Below are positions 45,104-55,931 of a stretch of DNA of 64,000 bases, one piece after another (the first letter of the stretch is position 1; every line of letters begins with the position of its first letter). Source of the stretch: Benincasa hispida (taxonomy: Eukaryota; Streptophyta; Magnoliopsida; Cucurbitales; Cucurbitaceae); assembly GCF_009727055.1 (NCBI RefSeq), contig NC_052349.1, forward strand, positions 92,721,307 through 92,785,306. The letters are read 5' to 3'. A program made the translations under genes and the position numbers. The notes under the pieces are model-generated. The model ran no database searches. It was not told the DNA's origin and saw only the letters and a list, made by a program, of their open reading frames with translations.

Positions 45104-48100
45104 TCATTTGAAAAGTTGAGGATATCTCTTCCTCATTTGGTCTTTAGGTTCCCAGGTAGCTTCCTCGATTCCATGATTACGCCATAGCACCTTCACCAAA
45201 GGAATCGTCTTATTTTTGAGTACTTGGTCTTTCCTGTCTAAAATCTCGATGGCCTCTTCCTCGTAAGATAAATCTTCTTTGAGTTGTACTAGTTGTGCTA
45301 TTAGTATGTGCATAGGATCAGGCACGTATTTCCTTAACATTGACACATGAAATACGTCATGAATACGAGTTAGCTCCATCGGCAACTACAATCTATATGC
45401 TGCTGGACCAACTCGTTCCACAATTTCATATGGTTCGATGTACTGCAGACTTAGCTTTCCTTTTCTCCCGAACCGGAGAATTCCTTTCCATGGGGATAGC
45501 CGAAGAAATACCCAATCTCCGACTTCAAATTCTAGTTCTCTTCTTTGCTTATAAGCATAGCTTTTCTGTCTATCGCGAGCCGCCTTAAGATTATCCCTGA
45601 TAAGTTTAACATTCTCTGCTGCTTGTTGAACTAATTCTGGACCCAATAATTGTTGTTCTCCGACTTCGTTCCAGCATACTGGGGTTTTGCAAGGTCGGCC
45701 GTACAATGCTTCATAGAGAGCCATTCTGATACTAGAATGGTAGCTATTGTTGTATGCAAATTCAATCAACGGTAAGTGTGTATCCCAACTTCCTTTGAAT
45801 TGTAATACACAAGCTCTTAACATATCTTCCAGTGTTTGTATAGTTCTTTCCGACTGTCCATCTGTTTGTGGATGAAAAGCCGTACTGAAATGCAATTTAG
45901 TGCCCATAGCCTTCTATAAACTAGGCCAAAATTTTGAAGTAAACCTCGAGTATCGGTCTGACACTATCGACATTGGGGCTCCATATTCACTGATTATCCT
46001 ATCCACATAAATCTTAGCTAGACAGTCTAGTGTAAAAGTAACTTTTACTGGTATAAACTTGGCCGTCTTGGTCAGTCTATCGACTATTACCTAAATGCCA
46101 TCGTATCCTGAGGGTGTCCTAGGCAATCCAAATAGGAAGTCCATTGTCACATGCTCCCACTTCCACTCAGGCACTGGGAGTGGATTGAGTAATCCTACTG
46201 GTCTTTGTCTCTCAGGTTTTACTTGTTGACAGATTATACATCGGTCCACATATTCTGCTATGTCCCTCTTCATCCCAGGCCACTAGTAAGATCTATTCAA
46301 AGTTCTATACATTTTGGTGGTTCCTGGATGCATAGCATAAGAGAAACTATGTGCTTCCTCTAGAATAGCTTGTTTAAGCTGTAGCTTATTAGGCACACAC
46401 ATTCTTCCCTCCTTCTGTAGTACATTATCTGTTCTCAGTTGAAAGTCAACTCTGATTCCCTTACTTACATCATCGACAATCTTCTGAAGGTCAGGGTCTT
46501 TCCACTGATCCTGCTTAAGGTCTTCTACTAGGGTAGGCCTTACCTGGAATGTAGCTATCACTGCCCCTAGCGGTCTCACTGATAAGGCGGTTCTAGAATT
46601 CCTGAACTCTTACAATAACATTCCTTTCATTGTACCAATAATGGCCTTGGGTCCTGAGGACTTCCTACTTAGTGCATCCGCTACAACATTAGCCTTACCA
46701 GGGTGGTACTTGATGGAACAATCATAATCTTTAATCAATTCAATCCATCTTCTTTGTCTTAGATTTAACTCTGTTTTATCAAAGATATATTTTAACTTTT
46801 GTGATCTGTGAATATTCTGCAGCGCTTTCCAAATACGTAAGGTCTCCACAACTTCAGAGCTAAAACAACTACTGCCAATTCCAGATCATGCGTAGGATAA
46901 ATGCTTTCATGCTTCTTAAGTTGACGAGTGGCATATGCAATCACTTTCCCATCCTGCATCAACACACATCCCAATCCTTGTCGGGATGCGTCACAATAAA
47001 TCTCAAATTCTTTGCCTAGAACAGGCAAGGTAAGCACTAGCGCTGATACTAGTCTCTGTTTCAGCTCCCGAAAACTAAGCTCACATTCCGACGACCACTT
47101 AAACCCCACGCCTTTCTTGGTCAGGTTCGTCAATGGAAGGGCTATCTTAGAAAAACCCTCCACAAACCACAAACCTCTAGTAAGAACCTGCCAAACCTAG
47201 GAAGCTGCATATCTCTGAAATAGTCGTGGGTCGTTCCTAATTAACTATTACTTCCGTCTTCTGGGAATCCACATTGATACCACCTGCTGAAATAACATGC
47301 CCAAGAAATACCACCCGATCTAACCAAAAATCACATTTACTGAACTTAGCATACAATTGCCTATCTCACAGCATCTTCAATACTATCCTCAGGTGGGTTA
47401 TACGATCCTCCCTACTACCAGAATATATCAGTATATCATCAATGAATACTATCACGAACTAGTCCAAGTAAGAATGAAATATTCTGTTCATAAGATCTAT
47501 GAATACCACAGGGGCATTTGTCAATCTGAATGGAATTACTAAAAATTCATAATGTCCATATCTAGTTCTAAATGTGGTTTTAGGAATGTCAGCTTCCTTC
47601 ACTTTCAGTTGATGATAGCCCGATCTTAGGTCTATCTTTGAAAACACCGTAGCTTCTCTTAGCTGATCAAACAAATCATTAATGCATGGTAACAGATATT
47701 TATTCTTAATTGTTACCTTATTCAGCGGCCTATAATCGATACACAATCTAAGTGTGCCGTCTTTCTTTCTCACAAACAATACTGGAGCTCCCCAAGGCGA
47801 TACACTAGGTCGAATGTATCCCTTGTCAATTAACTCTTGTAACTGAACCTTTAATTCTTTTAATTCAATTGGCGCTATTCTATACAATGCCTGTGACATA
47901 GGAGTTGTTCCTGGGATTAAGTCAATAGTCAACTCCACGTCTCTGTCGGGTGGCAGTCTCGATAATTCCTCAGGAAATACATCCCGAAACTCATTTACCA
48001 TGGGGACATCTTTTGGGTTCAGCTCTTTCCCTTGAGCAACCACTACGTGAGCTAGATAGGCTTTACATCCCTTGCTCAATAGCTTTCGAGCTTTCACTGC

Positions 48101-48541
48101 TGATATCAAATTCCTTGCGGTTAATCTTTTGATTCCTGTCAGTATTGCATCCTGGCCATTTGATTTTTTGAGCACTACCTTCTTCTAGTAACAGTCCACT
48201 GAAGCATGATATTTACTTAGAAGATCCATCCCTTGGATAACATCAAACTCCAATAGCTTCAAAGGAAGTAAATCAGCATAAAAGTCCTGACCATTAATCA
48301 GTATCTCACAATTATTATAACATTTATCTATTATTATCACATCTCCCAAAGAAGTAGAGATAAATAACTCTCCAGGTATAGGCTCAACCAATCTATCTAT
48401 ACTAGATGCATACATGCTAGATATAAATGAATGTGTGGCACCAGGATCACATAAAACATAAGCAGACTGTATATATAATATGACATTATCGGTCACAACA
48501 TTTGGAGACTTCGTTGCCTCTTGGTGTGTCACGGTATACAC
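45104..48541 (-). pseudogene. G3 pol: protease to chromodomain (lightly decayed)
   Basis: Minus strand. Protease is at 48541-48185 with [11 protein letters not shown]. Reverse transcriptase begins in 48175-47459 ([19 protein letters not shown]; then [18 protein letters not shown]). A stop at 47459 falls shortly before the FIDD box. RNase H is at 47172-46792 in a shifted frame ([19 protein letters not shown]). The integrase zinc region and core follow from 46579 to 45386 with CIICQQVK, EWKWEHVTMDFLFGLP and AFHPQTDGQSERTIQTLED. The tail ends LVKVLWRNHGIEEATWE and a stop at 45104. Most pieces share one frame, so only a handful of changes inactivate it. It is less damaged than G1 pol. Confidence 0.9.
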
Positions 48542-48649
48542 TCGCCCTTGTTGCTGGGGTCAATCTCCGACATTCTTCTACTTAGCACCATTTGACCCTT
48601 CACCCCAATTTCTAGCGCCATTTGGTTGGTTAACTATCTGGGAGGTTGT

Positions 48650-49723
48650 CTATTGTGCTGTTGGGGTGTCCCTGTTCACCTGGGGACAGTCCCTCTTGAA
48701 ATGCCCTGCTAGTCCACATTGAAAACATACACCTCTGCCACAATAACATGCTCCAAGATGCCTCTTTCCACAACTAGGGCACGTCGATTTCCTATCTGTG
48801 CTGGTTACTGACTCACCAACTCGTGGCATCTCTGGTCGGCTAATTGCACTGACTGAGGGTCTCGATTTCCTTTTCCTGGATCCCTGCCAACTTGTTCCCC
48901 TAAATTGGTTTCCACTAATCTGAGTTATAACTAGAGGTCGGGATCCTCTGTCTCTAGGCCCTACTACTGCCTCACTACCCCTTAGCAACTGCTCATCATC
49001 TGCCAAACTTCGTTCGACTCGTGTCGTCGTTTCTACTAACTGGCTAAAATCTAGCCAGTTAGCCGTGGATGTCATCGGAGTTCTAATTTCTTTCCTCAAA
49101 CCTTGTTCAAATTTCCTGTATCTATCTCTTTCCTCAGTAATAATCGGCAGAGCATATTGTGATAACTCTGTAAATTTCTGCTCATATTCTGCCACTGACA
49201 TTGTTCCCTACGTCAGTCTGAGGAACTCATCCCTTTTTGCATCCCGGAACGAGCTGGGGTAATACTTATCTTCAAAGGCCTTCTTGAACTCAGGCCATAA
49301 CATCGCATCGGTACTGGCTCGTCTAGCGGATATCACTTTCCACCATTTCTCTGCTCTTTTCTGTAGTAGAAAGGTGGCTAGCCCCACTTTTCTGCCCTCT
49401 GGACAACTCATGACATTGAAACATTTTTCAACTACATCCAGCCATAACTCGGCTTCAGTTGGGTTTGCTGTACCTTCAAATGTCATAGCCCCTAAGGCTT
49501 TAAACCTCTCAATACCATATTTCTTCTCTAGGTTTACTCGTATTGAGCCCACACTGGCTGCTAGCCTCTGCGCTATCCTATCAAAAACCACATCTTCTAG
49601 CTGAGAATCTGCCCTTGCCTGGGGAGTACTAGACTTTCCCTCAGATGTCGTTTTCTGACCCACTGGATCATTCACTTTCTTTTTCCCACCCGATGGGTTC
49701 TTTCTAACCTCCGACTTATGCAT
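48650..49723 (-). pseudogene. G3 gag
   Basis: Starts at ATG 49723 (MHKSEVRKNPSGGKKK). The gag core follows (WLDVVEKCFNVMSCPEGRKV, then FLLQKRAEKWWKV, then FKKAFEDKYYPSSF). It is interrupted by a single in-frame TAG at 49208-49206, where the G1 copy has a Gln codon. It resumes in the same frame with MSVAEYEQKFTELSQYA and ends with zinc knuckle CFQCGLAGHFKRDC. Further TAG and TGA codons separate it from protease in the same frame. Confidence 0.88.
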
Positions 49724-49768
49724 GAACTTTCCCTTCTATTCCCAAAATCTTATGCTTTGATACTAACT

Positions 49769-51825
49769 TGTCACACCCCCTCCCAGATTACCCTTTTAAT
49801 TTGAAAGAGGATATGACTGTGGTAGTTACTAGCCCTACTACTAGCACTTACCACCTTAGCCTTCCAATCTAAATGCCAACCTGTTAAACATTAATAATGT
49901 ATGCATATAGTATGCCTTCTTAAGGTTCTACATAATATTATATAAACACATGCATACAACCATGACATAACATCTAAGGAAAAAATATCCATAAATGGGC
50001 CCAAACAACTCTAACAAAGCCCTAGTCCCTCTCAAAACATGTGTACATAAACAGATCATCAACCTAAGTCTTCTTAATAAGCCGGGCCTTTCAGTGGCAA
50101 GCAGCAACATGATCAACCTTGAGGAATCTGACCACTACCTGAAAAAAGGAAACACAGGAAATCTGCGAGCTAGTAGCCCAGTGAATGACTATAGAATCAT
50201 ATTATGTCATGCAATACATCACTATAAACATGTAAGTATACTGATGAGTATCTCAAGCAACTTTCTTTAAATATAGCTTAAAACTATTCTTGTACATCAG
50301 TAAACATCATTATTCCTTAGTTGAGAACGAGCCTACAACGCTCTAGCTCCCAACGTATATTACCGACCAAGAGACCCATACTTCGGCCTCTCATTTAGAA
50401 CTACCTACATGCACGTGGAGTTTTCTAAGTACCATCAATACCTTAGGTACTATTACCCAGATACTTTCTCCATGTCCTTCAGTATCGGGTTATTTCATAA
50501 TATCAAATTAAGTTTCATTCCATATCATTTACACAAGAACTCATTCTATCATAGCCTTCCTCTAGAAAGCATATTTCAACATTAGAAACTTAACTTTTGT
50601 AATGATTTCACAACGTACCTTGACCTGTGTTAAACATATACAAGCCGGGGAAGATACGTTAAGCTATTCATTAACCATTTGTTGCTTGAGGGAGTATAAA
50701 TTCACCATTAACATTACTGTAACTTACTTGGCCTTATATGCATAAGTATTGAAAACATTAAGTTCACTTAGTCACTCATAGCTCGTCAGGGCTCTTAACG
50801 GTTTATACGCCTCTCCTAGCTCTTCTTGGCCTGAAAGAACATAATTCCCAGTTAAAATACTTAGAATTCTTAGCAAAATATCTCAAATAATTCATTTACT
50901 AGTGGAACTTTCATCAACAAAGACAGCATTGCTAGCGAGATAATCATTATGAGTGAATTCATTCTCATGAGTGAGATCGTCATGAGCGAGATCCTCATCA
51001 TGAGCGAGATCAAGCTTTTCCTAGCAAACTTTCATCCTAGCGATACTCACCTCTTCTAACAAACTTGGCTTCCTCACAAGCGAAATTCAGCCTTCATCTC
51101 TAGCGAGATTTCCTCCTTGAGCGAGATCCTCATCACAAAACTAACGAGATTATCATCTTGAGCGAGATCTTCATGCCCTTTATCTCGCTCTTGCTCTTTA
51201 CGGTGAGCTGTTTGCTTATTTTTCCCAAGCAGCTGTTTGCTTTTGCACAGATTCTCTATTTCAAATTTTAAAATTCATAACTCAAAATCCAAAACTCTTT
51301 TTAAGAAACTTCCTTCTACAAACTTGTTTAAAATTGAGTTAATTTTTTACCTTAAAATTTTAGCCGAAAATTCTTTATAGTTTGGCCTGGAGCTTTCAAT
51401 CTTCACCTCGGGCCCTGATTATTCCGAGATTCTACCTCTTCTGCAAATTCTTCACTTTTGTTCTTCTCCTCCTGCAATCTTTCTCCAGCAAGACAACTTC
51501 GAAAACTAGATTCTCCCAGCTTTCACGTGGCACTGATTTCACTAAATTTGCTCATGCCAATTACTGAAACCATGCTTTTGAAGTTTCACTTTCTTTTAAT
51601 CTTCCTGCTGCCTCCCGAGTTCAAGGATTAAACCGCCACATCACCCCCCATATTTAGTACCTCCAGCCAAAACAATAATTGAGCTTCCTCATTTAATATA
51701 TTTTTTTTCTTTTCCTTTCTCCACAACTCCTATAAATGTACATAGATTCCCATTTGTTAAATATTTATTATAACATTTCTTTGGCTAACATGCTCATCTA
51801 GGAAATTTAGAGTTCGAGGTTTACA
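49769..51825 (-). repeat. 5' LTR of G3
   Basis: 2057 bp, TGTCACACCC to GGTTTACA. It contains a cluster of GAGCGAGAT-type words at about 50930-51200. This longer copy supplies the segment deleted from 44228-45054. Confidence 0.9.
50930..51200. repeat. Cluster of GAGCGAGAT words in the G3 LTR
   Basis: Roughly a dozen copies of (G/T)AGCGAGAT or close forms (for example ATGAGCGAGATCCTCATCAT), irregularly spaced 10-35 bp apart. They sit in the middle of the LTR, and the whole cluster is absent from the other LTR. Confidence 0.7.
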
Positions 51826-53237
51826 ATCACATATTGCATCCCTCTAATTTTCGTCCTCACCTTTATGATTCTCAATCACAGAGAAACTAATAATTCTCTT
51901 ATGTAGCTTCAATTTTCTATCAATAAAGTGTACAGTCAAAACTATGTAATTAATATTTTGAGTCGATATCCAAGTATCAGTCATAAGTAAGACTCTATAT
52001 CCTTCCTCCACAAAATGTCTCTCGACTATTCTCTCAAGCTAGCATATATTCCTAAAATATCTCTAGCAATTATACTTCGAAAAGGAATAACAAAATTTGG
52101 CTCTACTAACATCAAAGTCCCTTTTATAAACCTCCTAAATCCCTCGTTCTCCATAAATTTAAAGGACAACTCATCAATTATAATCATCTCAACAATTAGT
52201 TTTTGAGCATTCTCAAAAGTAAACATCTTATAGTTTATTATTTTTGTATTACTGCCTCCATCATTATCTTTATTCTTAAATACCAACTTCGTTTGAGTTA
52301 TATCTAACTTTCTTTTATCTGATAAGGATTTTTTTACAGTAATGTTCAAGATGCATTCTCATAGTTGCATTTCCATTCCTTCTTGGATGACATGCATACA
52401 CCATACCACAATAATTACATTTAGTATGTAGATCATCATCGCTATATTCAGAGCATTTAGTAAAATGATCCCATACCATAGACGTATTTTTCCTTTTCTT
52501 TCGAGCTGGTTGTAGTTCTGGTGGAGGCATGCGAATCTCAACAACGTCATCATTTTTGTTTACTCTAGAACAATTGTTGCCCTTGCTATCAGTCTTAATA
52601 TTACTATCGCTATTGGTCAAGCTCGCCGACATTGTACTTACTGCCTAGTGCCTATAATATACAAAGAAAAACCAATATAAGAACAATCAAATAGAAGCTG
52701 AAAAATCAAAGCCATTCACTTCCCTTAAATTCCCATTCTAACATATGGATTGACTTAAAAGAGCTATGAGCTAATTTCACATAGAATTAAAAAATATCTA
52801 TTTCACTAAAAATATCTTCTTACTAATATGTCTTGCTTATTGGAAAGTGTTTAGGTCTTTTGCTAACATAAGTATAATTTAATAGGAAAATTAGGAGTTT
52901 TGAATCCTATGATGAACGGATGAAAAAAGAAAAAAGAAAAAAAAAGATTTATAAAATCAATAGTTCATAGATCAAGTTTATTTATTATTTTTTCTTGCCA
53001 AATAATCAACTTACACTTGGTAACCAAAATTTAAGCTCATAAATTCAACTTCCAAGGCATAACATAACAAGTTATAATTTTGGTTCTTATAATATTTGAG
53101 CAAAATTTCAATTTACTCTATATAATTCTAAAAATTTTAATTTCGTCTATATGGTAGTTTGGGCTTAGCTTCAGATATATACATAACTTTTTAGACATAC
53201 AAATTAACAAAAAACAAAAAAATTCACACGACCATTT

Positions 53238-55313
53238 TGTTGGGATTGGTGTCCTAAGTCTCCTAGAGTCTCGTAGTTTGTAATTTATACACATTATTAT
53301 GAATAAAATAAGAGTTATTTTATCTGGTATTTACTCATATTCAATAAATAAAGCTCCATGGTTATTATATGTAAACTTAAGCATGTATATGAGATATAAA
53401 AATGGATCATGACTTAAGTGATAGGCTAAATAGGTCTGTAGTATAAGGATTAAGGAAGGATACCTGATCCTGGTGACACTATGGGTATGGTCTGTCTTGT
53501 AGAGGATTGCAAGTATTGTGAACTACTACAGATGATAGATCCTGACCATTCATGTGGAGCATGCGAGCGAGGGTGTCCTATACAAAGAGTTTGTATAAGA
53601 CCGAATCACGAAATGACTAGTCTATGTATATAACGTCGTTGATACTGGAGACTTACATCTCACATATACGACCATAGGTGACATGACCTCAATCCTGAGT
53701 GTTTTAGGAACTCTAGCCTTTAAAGGTAGTTCTTTGATTAGTATGGGTGAGAGTGGCCAGATTGCCAGCTCAACATGCCTACATTTTTTGGGACTTGTCT
53801 AATTTAGGAGCTGGGAACTCAGTTACACAAGATGAATTTCACTCATTCCCCGAAACAGGGGTAAGTAGATAGATTGCTCCTTTAAAGACTGATTCCAGGT
53901 CTTGAACATAGTGGCCATAACTTCTCTTTGGAAGAGAAGACTCAGTCATAGTAAGACTATGACTTATGTTCATTAGAGGGATCAGTGGTACTTAAGGAGT
54001 TAGATATAACTACAGGGGCATAACGATTATTGGCCCAGCTATACTTACGAGCAATATGTGAAGGGTTATCATACTGTTGATTGATTGATATGGACACATA
54101 ATATATCTATAGTAAGAAGAGTTCAGTTGTCAATCTTTAGTAGAGTGTCTGGCAGTTAATGGATAGTTGATCTCGTGACTAAAGAGTTTAGTCAGTTATT
54201 CACGTACTGTTGAGCTTCGAGCTACAAGTCCATAAGGTCCCCTTGGTAGCTTAATGGATTCAAGTTGAGAATCAATTCTAGGTGTTGATGTTCAAATTGT
54301 TAAGAGGAAATTCTATTATATATGATACGATTGGTATGGTGTATGAGATACATCAAGTGAAGGACTAATGTAATGAGATTTACATTAAGTTCCATGAAAT
54401 AGAAAAAGAACTATGGTTTATATGTTTCATGAGATGAAATATTAAAACTACAGGTTATAAATATAGTATGGTAAGTTGGTTATCAAATATATGTATAATA
54501 ATATTAATTATTGGTTAATTATCTATTTTTATCTAATAACCAATTAAGTGGGAGGTTATTGGTGGTTTCATAGTAACCGTGAGATAAAAGGAAAAATGTT
54601 TTCCTAGTTTTAGTAGTTGAATTGAGATTTTCCATTCTCGGAAATTACTCACGAAAAGGCTATCAAGTAGATTACATTCACTAAATGGTAGCTGAAGAGA
54701 GACTAAACAATCGTGGAGTGACACTACACGATAGTTCACTCAGCTGGCCATTAGCTAAATGATCGTAGAGCTTTTGCTAAACCATCGCAGAGCATTTGTT
54801 AAACGATTGGATATCGTGTATACGATAGACCTTTATCATCTCCTACTTGCTCAATCGTTTACACGATTGTTCTTCCTTCAGCCTCTTTCTCAAACCAAGT
54901 CCACACAAAACCCACACTTCTGGATTCTCACACCGAGAATACCAAGGTAGCCATTGTAGTGGTGTTGTACTCAACTCGACTAAGTCAAGATTTTTGGAGG
55001 TCGTTCATTGTGTTCGTGGTGTTTGCGTGGTGGTCATTGTGATCGTGCTGTGTTGCGGTCGTAGTGTTCAAGCGTTTGGGATTGTTGTCTTGCTGATTGC
55101 ATGAGCGTTCGTGATCAAAGGTGTTTGAAGATGAGTCTTCAAAGGTATGTATAATTCTATCCCTTGGTCTCTGTTAAATATGTTGTAATTTCGTATTGTT
55201 GCACGACTAGTTAGTTTCGGTTTCTTGATTGTAATTGTTTATGTTCAAATACAAATGGAACTTGGAACGATCATTCCGCTGCTCATGGAAATCCTCATGT
55301 CCGAATTCCTTCA
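53238..55313 (+). repeat. Solo LTR (copia-like) in the hAT 5'-UTR intron
   Basis: 2076 bp starting TGTTGGGATTGGTGTCCTAA and ending CCGAATTCCTTCA, with a perfect 5-bp duplication, CATTT (53233-53237 and 55314-55318). A TATA-like TATAAATATAG is at about 54456-54466. No primer site or coding region follows either end, so this is a single LTR left after recombination between the two LTRs of an element. The wording at both ends recalls Ty1/copia LTRs, which I treat as tentative. Confidence 0.82.
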
Positions 55314-55931
55314 CATTTTAAATGCTTGGTCTTAATAATAATTGTTCTTAAACTCATCAAATCCAACCATTTCTTCCCCCACCACAAATACATTCCATCA
55401 TCAATCACACAACTCATTCCACCTCCAACAATGGTTGCTTCTGTAATTCATCAATCACATAGCTTATTCCACCACCAACAAGCAAACGAATAGAAACCTA
55501 GAAAGTCAAAAACAAGAAAGAAGAAGCAAGAGAGAAAGAAACAAAACAATGGTACCTGAGGCTAAAATATGAGATCGGAGGACAGAGGATAGAGATCTGA
55601 GGCGTGAGATCGGAGGATGGAGGACGGAAATCTACAGCTAGGCTACAACAAATGGCATGACTCGTGCGACTACATGAGAATTGGGAAGTCAAATTGAGAA
55701 GAGACCTGAGAAGATTTGAAACCCTAGGCTGAAAATGAAACACTTATANATATTTATTAAAAAACGGTTCGATTCTGTTTCAAAACAGTTTTCAAATTTG
55801 AAACCGAACCGAAGCGCAATAATTCAATTTCAAAATATGTCAAACCGATCCGAACCACATTAATTCAGTTTTGGTTCAATTTAGTATTCGGTTCGATTTT
55901 AGCGGTTTCAATGATCACCCCTACCTCATAT

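Larger units (their letters stand above)
44228..51825 (-). mobile_element. Ty3/gypsy LTR retrotransposon G3, inserted in E1
   Basis: 7598 bp with TGTCACACCC to TTACA LTRs at 44228-45054 and 49769-51825. The target duplication ATCAC is perfect (44223-44227 and 51826-51830). Gag to pol lie on the minus strand, mostly in one frame, with a few stops and one pair of compensating shifts around RNase H. A degenerate primer-binding site (minus strand AGTTAGTATCAAAGC) abuts the right LTR. A purine-rich tract (minus strand TTCAAGGGGGAGATAAA) abuts the left one. Its proteins resemble those of G1. It is the last insertion in this nest, since it lies inside E1, which lies inside the hAT. Confidence 0.93.
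38560..52632 (-). pseudogene. hAT transposase (BED zinc finger, RNase H-like core, dimerisation domain), disrupted
   Basis: Minus strand, start ATG 52632. The first piece (52632-51860) has the BED finger CNYCGMVYACHPRRN with HLEHYC, then FRRFIKGTLMLVEPNF and the end ...NHKG. E1 and G3 interrupt it. The second piece (42070-41274) continues ETIGKEVEKRLKQWGIDK, TLTIDNAPSND, CCAHILNLIV, DVQTTWNSIYLMLDA and VLDPRYKMKF, with one frameshift near 41910. E2 interrupts next. The third piece (39169-38560) holds VESVLRKLFVEYT, then the dimerisation signature DILDWWKRNSSRYKVLSQ and TSESAFSTSGRVI, ending RYLEDIVIVEEGSYL. An in-frame stop precedes MGNKVE. A non-coding first exon near 55556 with a CAG/GT donor and an acceptor at 52652 suggests a 5'-UTR intron. 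It is similar to plant RICESLEEPER-type proteins, but it is broken and so not a domesticated gene. Confidence 0.9.
37794..55923 (-). mobile_element. hAT-superfamily DNA transposon, expanded by four nested insertions
   Basis: Terminal inverted repeats TAGGGGTG at 37794-37801 and its complement at 55916-55923, with further similarity inward (TAGGGGTGTTCA against TAGGGGTGATCA). Flanking octamers are TCTCATAT (37786-37793) and CCTCATAT (55924-55931), an 8-bp target duplication with one mismatch, as hAT elements make. Both subterminal regions are rich in CGGTTCGG and CCGAACC words. Removing E2, E1, G3 and the solo LTR leaves about 4.1 kb, a normal autonomous hAT size. A minus-strand transposase runs through it. 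All the foreign pieces are inside, so the hAT is the oldest layer. Confidence 0.93.

Noticed and set aside
38560..52632. Domesticated hAT-derived host gene
   Set aside because: Terminal repeats and target duplication are still present and the reading frame is broken by insertions, a frameshift and a stop.
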